Assembly: GCF_010389155.1 (NCBI RefSeq)
Contig: NC_057768.1
Location: forward strand, 8,182,501-8,246,500
DNA from: Erigeron canadensis
Taxonomy: Eukaryota; Streptophyta; Magnoliopsida; Asterales; Asteraceae
Direction: 5' to 3'
DNA length: 64,000 nt
Shown here: in pieces, positions 11,448 through 22,390 of the stretch
How the letters are laid out: each line of letters begins with the position of its first letter
Position numbering within the stretch: the first letter of the stretch is position 1
Notes under the pieces: generated by a model
The model's input: the letters and a program-made list of their open reading frames with translations, nothing else
Database searches by the model: none
Told to the model about the DNA's origin: nothing
Made by a program: the position numbers and the translations under genes

Positions 11448-12370
11448 CTAGGTCTTTTACCCGCACGATGTACGGTTATTTAAAAATGTTGTTTTAGTTA
11501 TATGAATATTTATAATAATTTTTAACAACTATACATTATTTAGGCATGTACATATAAATCTATATTATCATTAAATGGAAATTTTTACATTTATTGAAAT
11601 AGATAAATTCAAAATATAATTCTTATTATTTATGAAAATCTTTGCATTTATATAAAAATATACGTTATCAAATATTCATATTAACTATCACATATTATAC
11701 TTCATGCAATACTAATGAACATAAAATGAAGTTAAAATATAAATATAATGTAAAATCATAACGATCTTTTATTTTTTGCAAAGTGATATGTGACTTATTA
11801 GAATTTCATCACACTCCTTCAAAGAAAATAGTTTCATAAAACTTACTTCATTAAATAATAAAATTCATAAAAGTTGAAAAGCTTTAATTAGATATAGTTA
11901 GAAACCAAATTCAAATTATAATTAGATTACAAAGAACAAACCTATTATTCAAATTATGTTGAATTCACCTAGTAATTGATAATAGTTTTTATAAAACGTA
12001 AAATCACCACCACGAAAAGGATAAAAAACTATATTACAATGTGATATATAATATTGGTTATATTAGATAGTAAAATTAAGAAATAAATAATTTGAAAACC
12101 AAATATTTTCCAATTTTAAAAATAGATTTGAAATTCATACGGTTTCTATTATGATATAGAATGTGATTTTTTACTTTTATTTTTGTAAGATTTTGTTTAT
12201 ATATAGATTTTATTTTTATTTAATTTAATAGTTTTAGATATATAATTTTGTAGATTTATATATTGTAAAAAAATATAGAGATACCACATAGAATAAAGAC
12301 CTATGTGGCAATTTTTAAAAATATCTTTAAATTATAGAAGGCTTTAAAATGCTAGGATAACTATTGTTTT
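11448..12370 (-). mobile_element. Helitron-like element, copy 2 (non-autonomous)
   Basis: The minus-strand 3' end reads CCGTACATCGTGCGGG, a short hairpin, followed by about 10 bp and CCTAG|T. The distal part (12280-12365) repeats the CACATAGAATAAAGACCTATGTGG hairpin-like motif, in pieces, and the GGCTTTAAAATGCTAGG stretch of copy 1, in the same orientation. Length about 0.9 kb against 1.4 kb for copy 1. No coding capacity. Confidence 0.5.
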
Positions 12371-12657
12371 AATATATATATATATATATATATTAACATT
12401 CAAATACCAGGATTTTTCATTACTAATAAACATTGCTAGCGAGAGGCTAGAATACAAACAGGAAGTACATCGGATTACAAGCATCGACATTATCGAGATA
12501 GACATAATATAAAGAACGAGTAGAGATTGAAACTACACCATTTGGATCAGTCTATGTGAGTCAGTCATGTTTTCAAAACACATTAAAAAAATATATTATC
12601 AATAAATTTAAATCATTTTATCCAATCATCTATCTTTATTTATATCTATACTATCTC

Positions 12658-12658
<1 letters not shown>

Positions 12659-12696
<38 letters not shown>
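12659..12696. repeat. AT dinucleotide microsatellite
   Basis: About 18 AT units directly abut the target duplication of the foldback element that starts at 12702. Confidence 0.9.
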
Positions 12697-12700
<4 letters not shown>

Positions 12701-12701
12701 A

Positions 12702-13535
12702 GAGGAAGGGTTATTTGAGAATTCACAAATAAAAAAGAACGCGAGAACAATTCTGGACCACTCATTTTCTTATATTTTCTCTCTCTTTCATTAAATAAGA
12801 AAATTCACCCAAATGATTTAAAATGCTTTATCTCACAAACCGTAAATCGTTAGACGAAACAAAAAGCATGGGTGATCTTAAAATTTTGTCCTCTTATTCG
12901 ATATAATTTTGACGACTTTTTAATTTTCGTTTTTTTTTTTCCATCGCGTTCATCCTACACATGTGTAGGTTCATCCTACACATGTGTAAGATCATTGTTT
13001 TCACATGTAAATTAGTAAATGAACATATGTACACAACAATGAAGGTCAAGGGCGGAGCCCGTCAATCTATGGCAGAGCCATGGTAGCATGGGACGGAGGC
13101 CGTCAGTCCATGGCGGAGGAATAGCGGCTAAGGGCGGAGCCCATCAGGTAGATCACCCCTCATTGGTCACCCCCTATGACCTATCACCTATAACTCTCTA
13201 TGACCTATCACCCTCTAAGGGCGAAGCCCGTTTCGAATCATAATTTTTGTTCAACCTACACATGTGTAAGTTATGTGTAACTACCAAAAAAAAAACGAAA
13301 ATTAAAAAGTCGTCAAAAGTATGTCAAATTGGATCTCTAATGAAAGAGGACGAAATTTTAAGACTACCCATGTTTTTTGTTTCGTCTAACGATTTAAGGT
13401 TTGTGAGTTAGAACATTTTGAATGATTTGGGTGAATTTTATTATTTAATTAAAGTGAGAGAAAGAGGAAAAGAATGTATGGTCCAGAATGGTTTTTGAGT
13501 TTTTTTTTTTAGAAGTTCTTAAAATAACTCACCCC
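12702..13535. mobile_element. Foldback element with long inverted repeats and 10-bp target duplication
   Basis: TATAAAAGAA occurs immediately outside both ends (12692-12701 and 13536-13545). The ends are inverted repeats: left GAGGAAGGGTTATTTGAGAA, right inverted GGGGTGAGTTATTTTAAGAA. Inverted similarity then continues for about 240 bp per arm (12720-12945 against 13285-13510, for example GACGACTTTTTAATTTTCG and its inverse). The 9-11-bp target duplication and long arms indicate a Mutator-like (MULE/foldback) non-autonomous element. The core (13045-13230) is GC-rich with direct repeats of GGGCGGAGCCC and CTACACATGTGTAG palindromes. No protein-coding frame. Confidence 0.85.
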
Positions 13536-13662
13536 TATAAAAGAAACATTAATTTCAAAATGATAAAAATATAGATCTTTAGATAAAGTTCAACTTTGTA
13601 TTAAAACCATTAGATCAGAATGATGATTTCATATACCTTATATAACCATTTATATTAAAAAT

Positions 13663-13795
13663 TTGGGGAGTGATATATCTACATTACTTTTTAACCATCT
13701 ACAACAACTATACATATTTTACAACACAGTGTACCACTGTATAATGCATGTATTATTGTAGATGACTAATAGTAGTTGTGGATATATTACTTCTT
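13663..13795. mobile_element. Short palindromic MITE
   Basis: The left arm GGGGAGTGATATATCTACA, then ACCATCTACAACAACTA, is mirrored by TAGTAGTTGTGGATATATTAC at the right. The centre carries ACAGTGTACCACTGT. It resembles the palindrome at 36953-37095 in layout and in the ACAAC/GTTGT motifs, so it may be a diverged member of one family. Confidence 0.5.
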
Positions 13796-15328
13796 TAGAA
13801 CTTTGTTTAGATGCAACTAGCGCTAGCTTTTTGTTTAAAAGAAAAAAACTTATATGGTCTATCAAAAATATATTTAATTTAATAATTCACAACATTCATC
13901 TCTCAACACCTAAAATAGTTAAACTACCCCCTTCTACATCAATTAAACCTACATGAATAACCTATACCGCCACCCCTGCCTGTTGTCGCCACCCCCACTC
14001 CCACCCCTCGCTGCTACCACTACCAATGGCGGAGTCAGGATTTTTATTCTGGGATTGCCAAAGTTTTCTTGATACTAGCAAGTGTAAAGTTAAAATATAA
14101 AATTCAATTACACTAGTTTGAGTTGTCAATTACCTTAGAACTGAATAAAAACATAAAAATAGTATCAGAAATATAGAGTTTTATAGAAATTGTTGAGTTG
14201 TCATAATCATCCTTGACCACTATTTAGCTCCTCTACTGACCACTACTTATATCGAGCGGCATAAAATAAAGGTCGGGTTTTGCCAGACTATCATTATTGG
14301 TGAACTCAAATTGGGATTGTGGAATAAAAACTAAAAAAAAACAAAAGATTTCATTCGAACTCCAACGATTTAGATAAGAAATAATCTCAGATTGTAGCAT
14401 CAATCTTGTATTCTTATTGATAGAAACTTTTATTATATTTTATTATATATAATTAGTTGTAAACTTTATTAATTTTTCTTTAATATCTTACTTTTTATAA
14501 CTTTTTTTGTTAAAATACAAAAACATGATATTCTTTATTTTTCTGTTATGCACGTTTTGATATAAATTTTATTAAAAACGGAGTTATTTGAAAAAAATTA
14601 TTTTTTTATATAAAATTATTTGATTTAGATTTTTGAAACAAAATAATATTACTATTTTAACGGTTCTACACTTATATCTAACTTTTATTTGTAAATGTTT
14701 ATTATCTTTTCATTTGTTATTCTTATCAATTATTTTATAAAATTAATTTATTTATTTTAGTTTAAAAGGAATATTTTTATTATGATCAAATAATAAATCA
14801 TTTTAATATAATAAAAAATTAGTTTAGGTTAGGTTGTGAATGAAAATGAAAATTTAAGTTAGTTTGGGTTGTATAAGTGCAAGAGAAAGAAATTAATTTT
14901 TAGTTTAAAATTGGATTGGATTGATTCATGGGTAGTCTTAGTACCGGTTGGAGTAGTACCAAATTCAAACCCACAACATTAGTTGCAACTCAACTAGCCC
15001 AGCTCAACCACTTGTCCACTTCCAAGGTCCAATAAACAATCCTAAACTTTAGCAAAATAATCATTCTAAATGATTCAATTTTTGACAATTGACATGACTT
15101 ATTTTTTCCTCATCTTATTCATTGAATTTACACATGTCATGATCCTATTAATTAGGAGGATAAATTAGGAGAATTTATCATTTTTCATAAAATAATTAAT
15201 ACATCTGAAAATTAAGAAGTCGGGCTAGTCAACACATACATGATACATGTTTTGCCACAAGTGTAATTAAAGCCTTAACTTTAACAATATTGTATAATCT
15301 TTGTATAATCATTAAGAACGAAGCTAAT
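13796..15328. other. Gene-free spacer
   Basis: Very AT-rich apart from a C-rich patch at 13965-14025. TGGCGGAGTCAGGA at 14025-14038 resembles a hAT-MITE end (compare 46907), but no matching right end was found. No gene recognised. Confidence 0.5.
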
Positions 15329-15358
15329 GAACAGTGCCACCGCCACGTGGCACTGTTC
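15329..15358. repeat. Perfect 12-bp stem hairpin
   Basis: GAACAGTGCCAC (15329-15340) and GTGGCACTGTTC (15347-15358) are exact inverse complements around a 6-base loop CGCCAC. A degraded version (CCGCCACGTGACACAG) recurs at 15777, so it is part of the repeat array that follows. Confidence 0.8.
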
Positions 15359-16050
15359 TATTAGTTCACCTACACTCCGTGTTATTATTTCGATTTTATC
15401 ATATCGCATTTCATTCGAGTTTTTTTTTTATTTTGGTTTTTCTTGGTTTCTTCACTTTTTTTTTTTGTTTTTGTGTTCTTTTCTATTGATTCATTTTATA
15501 CCCCATCAATATATGGATTTTGCTATATCGGATCCCGTTTGAGGGTTTTTTTTGTTTCGGATTTTGTCATATCAGATCTCGTTTGTTTTTTTTTTCTTTC
15601 GGTTTTTCTTGCTTTCTTGAATAGTTTTTTGCTTTTGTATCATCTTATATTGGTTCATCTTATACATAGCATCACTATTTGGATTTTGGCGTATCGGATC
15701 CCGTTTAGAGTTTTCTTTTTCGGTTTTTCCTTGGTTTTTATATAGTTTTTTTTTTTGCTTTTGTGTTCTCAAAACCGCCACGTGACACAGTTTTATTGGT
15801 CCATCTACACCGCGCGTTACTTCTCGCATTTTACCACGGCAGATCCCGTTGGGTTTTTTTTCTTTCGGTTCTTCATGGTTTGTTGCACAATATTTTTGCT
15901 TTTGTGTTCCCTTCTATCGATTCATCTTATACCCCACATTACTATTTGAATTTTTCCGATTGGATCTCGTTTGGGGTTTTTTCTTTCGATTTTTTCTTGG
16001 TTTTTTTAATAAAGTTTTGCTTTTGTGTTCTCAACTACCATAACAAACCT
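15340..16050. repeat. Degenerate tandem repeat array
   Basis: About five diverged units of 110-160 bp share the motifs ATCGGATCCCGTTT (near 15526, 15577, 15690, 15840, 15955) and GCTTTTGTGTTCTC (near 15467, 15626, 15757, 15898, 16018), separated by T-rich stretches. A larger period is also visible: GCCACGTG plus 'TTCACCTACAC' at 15343 and its counterpart at 15779. Several overlapping open frames are by-products of the T-richness and share no homology with known proteins. Confidence 0.65.
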
Positions 16051-16647
16051 ACATCAACACAACAATTGAAGCCTCACAAAGCGGGGCACAAACCTCACTA
16101 GTTGACACTATGGCTTGTCATGAATATTTTATATGTATCCGGGTTTCATCCCGAGAATTTTAGGCAACATAAACAAGCTGGGCCAGTGACAACATTGGTA
16201 TTTGGTTGTTGATTTCAGGGAGCTAGTCGCTGGCATCCAAACTGCTAGCTAGCTTTCTTGACCGACTGTTGGTCTATTAAATTAAATACATTTATCCCTT
16301 TTCTAATGTTGAACCAACCAATGAACCAAGCATTAATTTGGGCTTCTTATGAAGTCTTGAAGGCTGGCAAATATGTTGAGTTGTGAAGTAAACTCTCTAC
16401 AGACTCTGAATAAAATGACTGATCAAACTATAAACTTGTGGTGGCAACATTTTTGCCTACAATGCTAGTAATCAACTAAGCACCAACACTTGCTTCACGT
16501 TTCGCAAAACAGAACAAATAACTACTACGAGTAATACAAAATGTAACATGACTAAAAGTAGGGAAAACTTTGTATTAATTGTATCACCTATATAATGATA
16601 ATAATACAATTATGAATAATAATGTGTGAGTAGTTTGTTTATTATTA
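16051..16647. other. Spacer and 3' UTR of the plastid membrane protein gene
   Basis: No coding signal recognised. The part next to 16648 should hold the 3' UTR of the minus-strand gene; AATAAT-type candidates for polyadenylation lie at 16600-16620. Confidence 0.45.
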
Positions 16648-17166
16648 TCATTTAGAAGGAGATCCCTTGAGTACATCAGTAGGAGATAATGGAGGAGCAT
16701 CAAGTTGATAAAGATTAAGAGCAGGACCAACAAACCTAAACAAAATCCAAGCTCCAATTATAATATAAATACTAGCATAAGCAAACTTATTAATCCAAAA
16801 CAATAATCCCTTTTCTCCTACATATAATTCCAATGCTTTTTCACTTAATGTCATTTCCTCCCAATCTTTTTTCACCACTTCCTTTTTAGCCATCATGGTA
16901 TTATTATCATCAAACCCATTTTCTTTTCTTCGCGTTTTTCGCCTCGCGCCTCGTTTGAACTTTATCTGAACTGCAGCAGCAGAATTCTTGTCTGATGATG
17001 GTGGCAATATTGGGTTGTCATCAGAAGTGGTGTTAGAAGTGTTGTCACTACTGCTTGTTCTTGTGATAAAGAGTGTGTGAGGTTGGAAATTATGTTTGTG
17101 GGATGTGAATATATTGTAAGGTGAAGTTGTAATGGATTTGGTGAATGGAAGGATGGATGAATTCAT
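16648..17166 (-). CDS. Predicted plastid-targeted single-pass membrane protein
   Basis: An intronless 172-residue protein. Residues 1-60 are rich in Ser, Thr and Asn, poor in acidic residues until about 40, and look like a chloroplast transit peptide. A basic patch follows (KFKRGARRKTRRKE, 69-82). The conserved part is WEEMTLSEKALELYVGEKGL (102-121) and one hydrophobic helix, about residues 129-149 (AYASIYIIIGAWILFRFVGPA), then a short proline-rich tail (LDAPPLSPTDVLKG). From memory, this C-terminal block is conserved in uncharacterised land-plant chloroplast proteins. I do not know a function and infer only an envelope or thylakoid location. The start at 17166 is the only ATG giving a full transit-like leader. 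Confidence 0.87.
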   Translation of the reverse strand: MNSSILPFTKSITTSPYNIFTSHKHNFQPHTLFITRTSSSDNTSNTTSDDNPILPPSSDKNSAAAVQIKFKRGARRKTRRKENGFDDNNTMMAKKEVVKKDWEEMTLSEKALELYVGEKGLLFWINKFAYASIYIIIGAWILFRFVGPALNLYQLDAPPLSPTDVLKGSPSK

Positions 17167-17433
17167 GGTTTTTTGGGGTGGTGGAAGAATAAGCTAAGAA
17201 TAGCTAATGGATGGGTTTTGTTATCTTTTTTTCTTTTGAGTGGGGAGAATTTGTGGTGAGGTTTTGATATGGTGTTGGATTGTTGTATATGATTGTCAAG
17301 AAAAGTTGTCCTTGGACTATTTGTTTGCTTGTAATTTTGGTCCTTTTAGATTTTTGTTTTGTATTTGTGTTCTTTTTCTGGTTTTAGATGTGCAATCAGT
17401 CAACATATTTTTAATACATCATATTAATATATA

Positions 17434-17625
17434 GGGTGTTTGTGATTGCGTTATAACCTGATTTATCGAATTATTGCGTTTTCATAACGGAAATAAAGAA
17501 AAAATATGTTGGCAAAATAAATGATTATCTACGTTTTATTAGAGAAAAAACACAGTTTTGAAAAGCATGAAGAGACATGTTTTTTCAGAAAATTTTTATA
17601 CACATAATATTTTATAAACCCAAAC
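17434..17625. mobile_element. Possible MITE
   Basis: GGGTGTTTGTGATTGCG at the left and an inverted TGTGTTTGGG at the right suggest weak terminal repeats of the GGGTGTTTGG type seen in plant MITEs. Arms are short and no target duplication is evident. Confidence 0.3.
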
Positions 17626-18606
17626 ACAATGAAAGTTTTGAGCAAGGTGACTATCTTATTCTACAATCAGAGTGATATGTATCCATAATTTCATGTAACT
17701 TACTTAGGCTATCTTATAAACGTATAATTTAATCGATTTAAATAAAATAAAAAACCTTGATGCATTAGGCTAAACGGAGTGAGGCGGATTCCCCCTCCTT
17801 GTCGCCCCATTGTTGCCCCTACACCAATCCTTCCATCCGTTTGCGCTCAAATACCCTTCCAGGCGGATTTATTTTTTCGCCCAAAACCCCTTTATGATTG
17901 TGCCTTGTTTTCCGTTCCCCACCCCTCCAACGGTTACTTTTCAAATTTTATTTTTTTTTTTGCTTTCTTCTTTCTATATATACATAACCCACATCCATTT
18001 TTTACATATAACCAACGCAAAACCAAAACAAAAACCAACATACATCCAAAAATTATATAAAATATACACTACATTATTTAAAAATTATGGAAGATATTAA
18101 TGAGTTTTCATCTTCTAGTTCCTCATCAAGTGGTGGTTCGACCGATGTAGACGAGGCTATTGAGAATACAATCGTTTTGACGATAAACACGTGTTAGAAG
18201 CCGCAAGAGAAGAAGAAGAAGAGGAGGGGAGCGCACTACTACCACGATATACCGGTTTTAGGCGAAGGGCGGTCCTAGATCATAGACGGCATGAGGCAAC
18301 CGAACAGTGATGCGTTTTTACTTTGTTGACAACCCGGTATATACACCGAGGGAGTTTGGGAAGCGCTATCGTATGAGTAAACGTTTATTTTTGCAAATAA
18401 CAAGAGATTTGGAAGAGAAGTATACGTATTTCCAACAAAGATATGATTGTCGTGGGAAGTTAGGTTTCACCGCGATACAAAAGTGCACTGCGGCGTTTCG
18501 CCAACTAGCATACGGCAGTACCGTCGACTCATTTGACAAAAATTTCGAGTGTCGGAAAGGGTTTTACGAGAGTCACTAGTCAACTTTTGTGAAGGTATCA
18601 ATCTAA

Positions 18607-18840
18607 ATCTTTAGTTACGTAGTTTACATTTTATTATAATTTAGATATTATAATTTAGTTACGTAGTTTTACATTTTATTATAACTTAGATATTATAATT
18701 TAGTTACGTAGTTTTACATTTTATTATAATTTACATGTTATAGTTTATTTACGTAATTTCACATTTTATTATAATTTAGATATTATAATTTAGTTATGTA
18801 CTTTTACCTTTTATTATAGATTAGTTATTATAAGTTATAT
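18607..18840. repeat. Minisatellite inside the first transposase intron
   Basis: About five imperfect copies of a 45-55-bp unit (core TTAGTTACGTAGTTTTACAT followed by TTTATTATAATTTAGATATT). Copies diverge towards the 3' end. Confidence 0.75.
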
Positions 18841-19047
18841 AATTTTAGTTATATACATATATTATTTACATTTTTATAGGTGTTAAGGGTATATATGGGC
18901 CGACTTTTCTACGTAGACCTACTTCTGGCGATATACAGCGGCTTTATGATGTGAATGAGCAGCTACATGGTTTCCGGGGCATGATAGGTAGTATTGATTG
19001 CATGCACTGGGCGTGTGAGATGTGTCCTAACGCATGGCGTGGTACGC

Positions 19048-20565
19048 TGATGTGACCAATTTATATAGATCGCCCATATCATTATTGGACTATTCGTATG
19101 TGTTTTTAGTCAATTTTGTATGCATTTGGCGTATTTATGGTGTTTGTTAGTGCTTTCAGGTTCTTAGCAGGTTGCACATCCATTTGGTGCATTTTCTGAT
19201 GATTTTTGGCCAAGATGTTGAACCGAGTGTTCGAGAGCCGTTAACATGGAAGGATTGAAGATGGGAAAGATGATGCCCCACTGCGCCGCAGTCACATGAT
19301 AGATGGGAAAGAATTTCAAGGAAATCCATTGCGCCGCAGTGGGTGGGATAAAGCCCTACTGCGCTGCAATCACCAAAAGTCCACACCTAATGTCGAGGTT
19401 TTTCACTACGATGCAGTGAGGGTGTGCATGGCTCACTGCGCCGCAGTGAGTGCACGGGGTCGGTGGCTTTTTAGCTTCTTTTGCATCAGATTTTTGAAGG
19501 ATATAAATAGAAGCAAAATAACTGGTTTTCAAATATCAAGATTTCTTTCTAGGAGTTGTTCTATACGAATTTCTTCAAGGATCATCTCAGATTTCATCGT
19601 TGGATTCATTGAAGATTCAAGAACACCCATCTAGATCGTATCTACTTTTCTGTCTTGCAATTTTTATTCAAAAACTTACTGGTACAATATGTTCTACTTC
19701 TATTTGGCTATTTACTTTCAATTTAGCATGAGTGGCTAGATTTTTAATCATCCACTTTGATGAAACTTGACGAATGATATGATTGCAATATTTTTAATTC
19801 AAGAGTTGATTAAATTATCGTTGTGTCGTGATCTTTATCAATGAATTCCTTGTGACTTATTCTTTTGATGTTAATGGTTTATATGTTCATCGTTAATGGT
19901 ACTAGGTGAATGTGTGTATCGTTTCAATTTGATTGTCTATGATCGATTGTCACTAGTTCATGGTATGACGGTGAATGTCAAATTTATAATAGGAATTAAT
20001 TGGTAAACGTGTTTTGAAACGGTTGGTGGTACTACGTTTTTATTCACATAGGCATAATTGATAATTGGATAATCAAGCAAACTAATTGTTGGGGAAATTT
20101 TCTAGGCATTGGTGGTACCGGCTTGGGTAATTAAACTAGCAATTTAGGTGTTTAGGTGATTTGCTAGCGGTTGGTGGTACCACGTGAGCATTTTTATCCT
20201 TTCACGATTATCTTGTCAACTCTAAAGAATTTGTCCTTAAACGTGTGCAATCATAGCTGAAGTCAAGTGGAGTCAAAGTGGATCATCTTTATTTATATTG
20301 TCTGAAATTTCTTTACTTTTAATCGCATTGTCATTTTAATTTCTTTAATTACAATTTGTCAAAGTGAGGTAGCAATTCGGCTACGGTCCCATCCTGTTTC
20401 TAAAACTACTTTTGCAACAATTACTTCAAAACTAATCCCTGTGAACGATCCCGGACTTACTTTTTAGCTATACTATATACGAACGGGTCCACTGCCCGAG
20501 AGTGTATAGTAGTCAGTTTTAGGGTAATTCGTGTTTATAAATTTAAAACTTGATTTTGCACATCA
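19048..20565 (+). mobile_element. Solo LTR with intact 5-bp target duplication
   Basis: The 1518-bp unit begins TGATGTG and ends CACATCA, a perfect 7-bp terminal inversion of TG...CA type. TACGC flanks both sides (19043-19047 and 20566-20570), and removing one copy plus the unit rejoins the Harbinger reading frame, which proves the insertion. No internal retroviral genes remain, so this is a solo LTR from LTR-LTR recombination. Length and the 'CTGCGCCGCAG' palindromes (near 19279, 19330, 19435) suggest Ty3/gypsy, but the superfamily is inference. Confidence 0.88.
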
Positions 20566-21526
20566 TACGCATACCGTCCATGATACTTTAGGCTGTCGCA
20601 TAGGCTGATTTGTGGATTTAGAACGCTTATTTTGGGCAGCAAGGTTCAAACAATGACATCAACGTATTTGAGTCGTCGCCCATACTTGAAGAAATTATAT
20701 CTGGTTTGGCACCTACAAGTTAGACTTACAAAATTTGACATTATAATTATTATAAACTTCAACATTACACTTATTATATAGTAATTAACATATTAAAGTT
20801 ATAAATTGTAGCTCCTTTTTATGCAAACGACAATTATTATAAAGCCGGATATTATTTGAGTGATGACATCTATCCAGAGTATACTACCTTCGTGAAGTCA
20901 TTTACCGACCTAATTGATGACAAAAGAAAATACTTCAGGAAAAAACAAGAGTCAGCGCGAAAGGATATTGAGCGAGCTTTCGGCGTGTTGAAGAAGCGTT
21001 GGAAAGTTATTAGCTTTCCATAACGGTTTTGGAGCAAGGAGAGGATGCATGACGTGTTATATACATGTATTATTTTACATAACATGATTTTGCATGATGA
21101 AGACAAAGCTTACTGTCAAGACTTCTACGAGCATGACCCGACTCTGCACGAGGATTATTGGATGCAGGAAACTCCAATGGAGAAGCGGATAGAGAACTCA
21201 AATGCGGTTAGAAGCAGGGAAACACATAACATGTTATTGGCCGATTTGGTGGATCATGTATGGGAGAATCGCACGAGGGAAAATGAGGAAGAATACGTGC
21301 TACCTACCGTTGAGTCCTACTTTAGTGATGACGACTGGTTTTTATTCTATTTTGTTGTATGGTGTGTATTTGAACTTTATTAATCATGTATTTAAACTTT
21401 AATAATTATGTATTTGAACTTTAATAATTATGTATTTGAACTTTAATAATTAGTTTTTATTCTATTTTGTTTGTATTTTTTATTTATAGTAAGATGGATT
21501 TTTTTTTATAAAAAAAATGGAGGTGA

Positions 21527-21596
<70 letters not shown>

Positions 21597-21604
21597 TAAT
21601 AATA
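21527..21604. repeat. TAA trinucleotide microsatellite
   Basis: About 26 TAA units with one interruption near 21595, close to the presumed right end of the Harbinger element. Confidence 0.95.
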
Positions 21605-22081
21605 GGAATGTGACAAGTGTAACAAGTTCCCCCAACCTCAAAAGTTGTCTCACTCCCCTATTTTTCTACCAAAATCTTCTTACTTACATGGCGCCATATG
21701 ACGGATATTCCTCACTCTCAATCTTCCCCCACTCCTTTTAGCCTTAAGCTAATTAGATGCATCTATATAAACTTAAAAAATACAAAACTAACCTCTATAT
21801 TTATTTCATTGCTTTATCAATATGAACATTATATATCAATTCAACTATTTGAGTCACTCCATATACCGTGGCAACCCTTAGATTATTTAAACTAGACAAG
21901 GCTTAGATTAGATAAAACAATATTGAATAAAATTCAAATTTTGAAATATATTTTAACTTTATAAACAAGTTGTTCCTTTTTTTTTTCTTCTTAATTGTTT
22001 AAGCCCAAAAGATATATTGAGGTATGGAGTTTCATTAGCTCATGATGCAATATCCCACCTATATTCGCTTTCTCCATCTGA

Positions 22082-22390
22082 TATCTATCCAGGTTATGGC
22101 CAATCATGGATACCCTTTCGGACCCAAGATCAAAGACAGTCAACCTCATCATCTTCGCTATATGTTGGAAAATCTGGAAGGCTAGGCAAGAATATGTATT
22201 CTCCAACAAAAAAACAAAAGCGAGAATGCGAGATGAATTACTGAGGAACTAGAAACTCGACATTTTTGTGGATATCTACAAGAGCCAAGTCAAATTGTTT
22301 ACATTGAAATAAATTACGCTCTTTTCTTTTTAATTGTACTCTATTTTGTATTATTTGTAATCTCTAGCTTGTGACTAATTCATTAATAAT
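22082..22390 (+). mobile_element. LINE relic (ORF2 C-terminus)
   Basis: An open frame from 22082 to about 22255 reads like the C-terminal region of plant non-LTR retrotransposon ORF2: RLWPIMDTLSDPR, then IFAICWKIWKARQEYVFSN, followed by charged residues. It stops at 22252 and continues in frame for a further 25 codons. The 3' part is AT-rich. No reverse transcriptase core is present, so a short truncated copy. Similarity is from memory of the W.IWKAR motif. Confidence 0.42.

Larger units (their letters stand above)
18087..21382 (+). pseudogene. Harbinger (HARBI1-like) transposase, broken
   Basis: Plant PIF/Harbinger DDE transposase in pieces. It starts MEDINEFSSSSSSSGG (18087); the frame is lost at the TAG at 18195. 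The body resumes in the frame that contains YFVDNPVYTPREFGKRYRMS (from about 18310) and includes IQKCTAAFRQLAYGST. A 285-bp intron (18595-18879) precedes RPTSGDIQRLYDVNEQLHGF and GMIGSIDCMHW, which holds a catalytic Asp. A solo LTR (19048-20565) splits the next exon; GSNNDINVFESSPI continues after it. A second intron (20719-20810) leads to GYYLSDDIYPEYTTFVKSF, KDIERAFGVLKKRW (catalytic Glu) and a tail to 21382. At least four stops or frame changes add to the insertion, so it cannot make an active enzyme. Confidence 0.88.
17768..21660 (+). mobile_element. PIF/Harbinger transposon, degenerate
   Basis: Encloses the transposase pseudogene at 18087-21382. A left-end candidate, ACGGAGTGAGGCGGATTCCCC (17774 on) preceded by TTA, has a diverged inverse near 21645-21660 (GTCTCACTCCCC). 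Harbinger elements duplicate TTA/TAA, but a clean right copy was not found, so the limits are approximate. A solo LTR is inserted within it. Confidence 0.55.

Noticed and set aside
13762..13956. 64-codon frame
   Set aside because: Starts inside a palindromic MITE and has no similarity to a known protein.
14025..14040. Second hAT MITE (TGGCGGAGTCAGGA)
   Set aside because: No matching inverted right end or 8-bp duplication could be found.
16090..16100. CACTAGT as another Helitron end
   Set aside because: No hairpin within the preceding 30 bp and no related copy in the window.
15327..16101. Several overlapping Phe/Leu-rich frames
   Set aside because: By-products of the T-rich tandem array; frames differ from unit to unit.
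17779..18100. Pro/Phe-rich frames before the Harbinger transposase
   Set aside because: Lie in the presumed terminal region of the transposon; no conserved protein.
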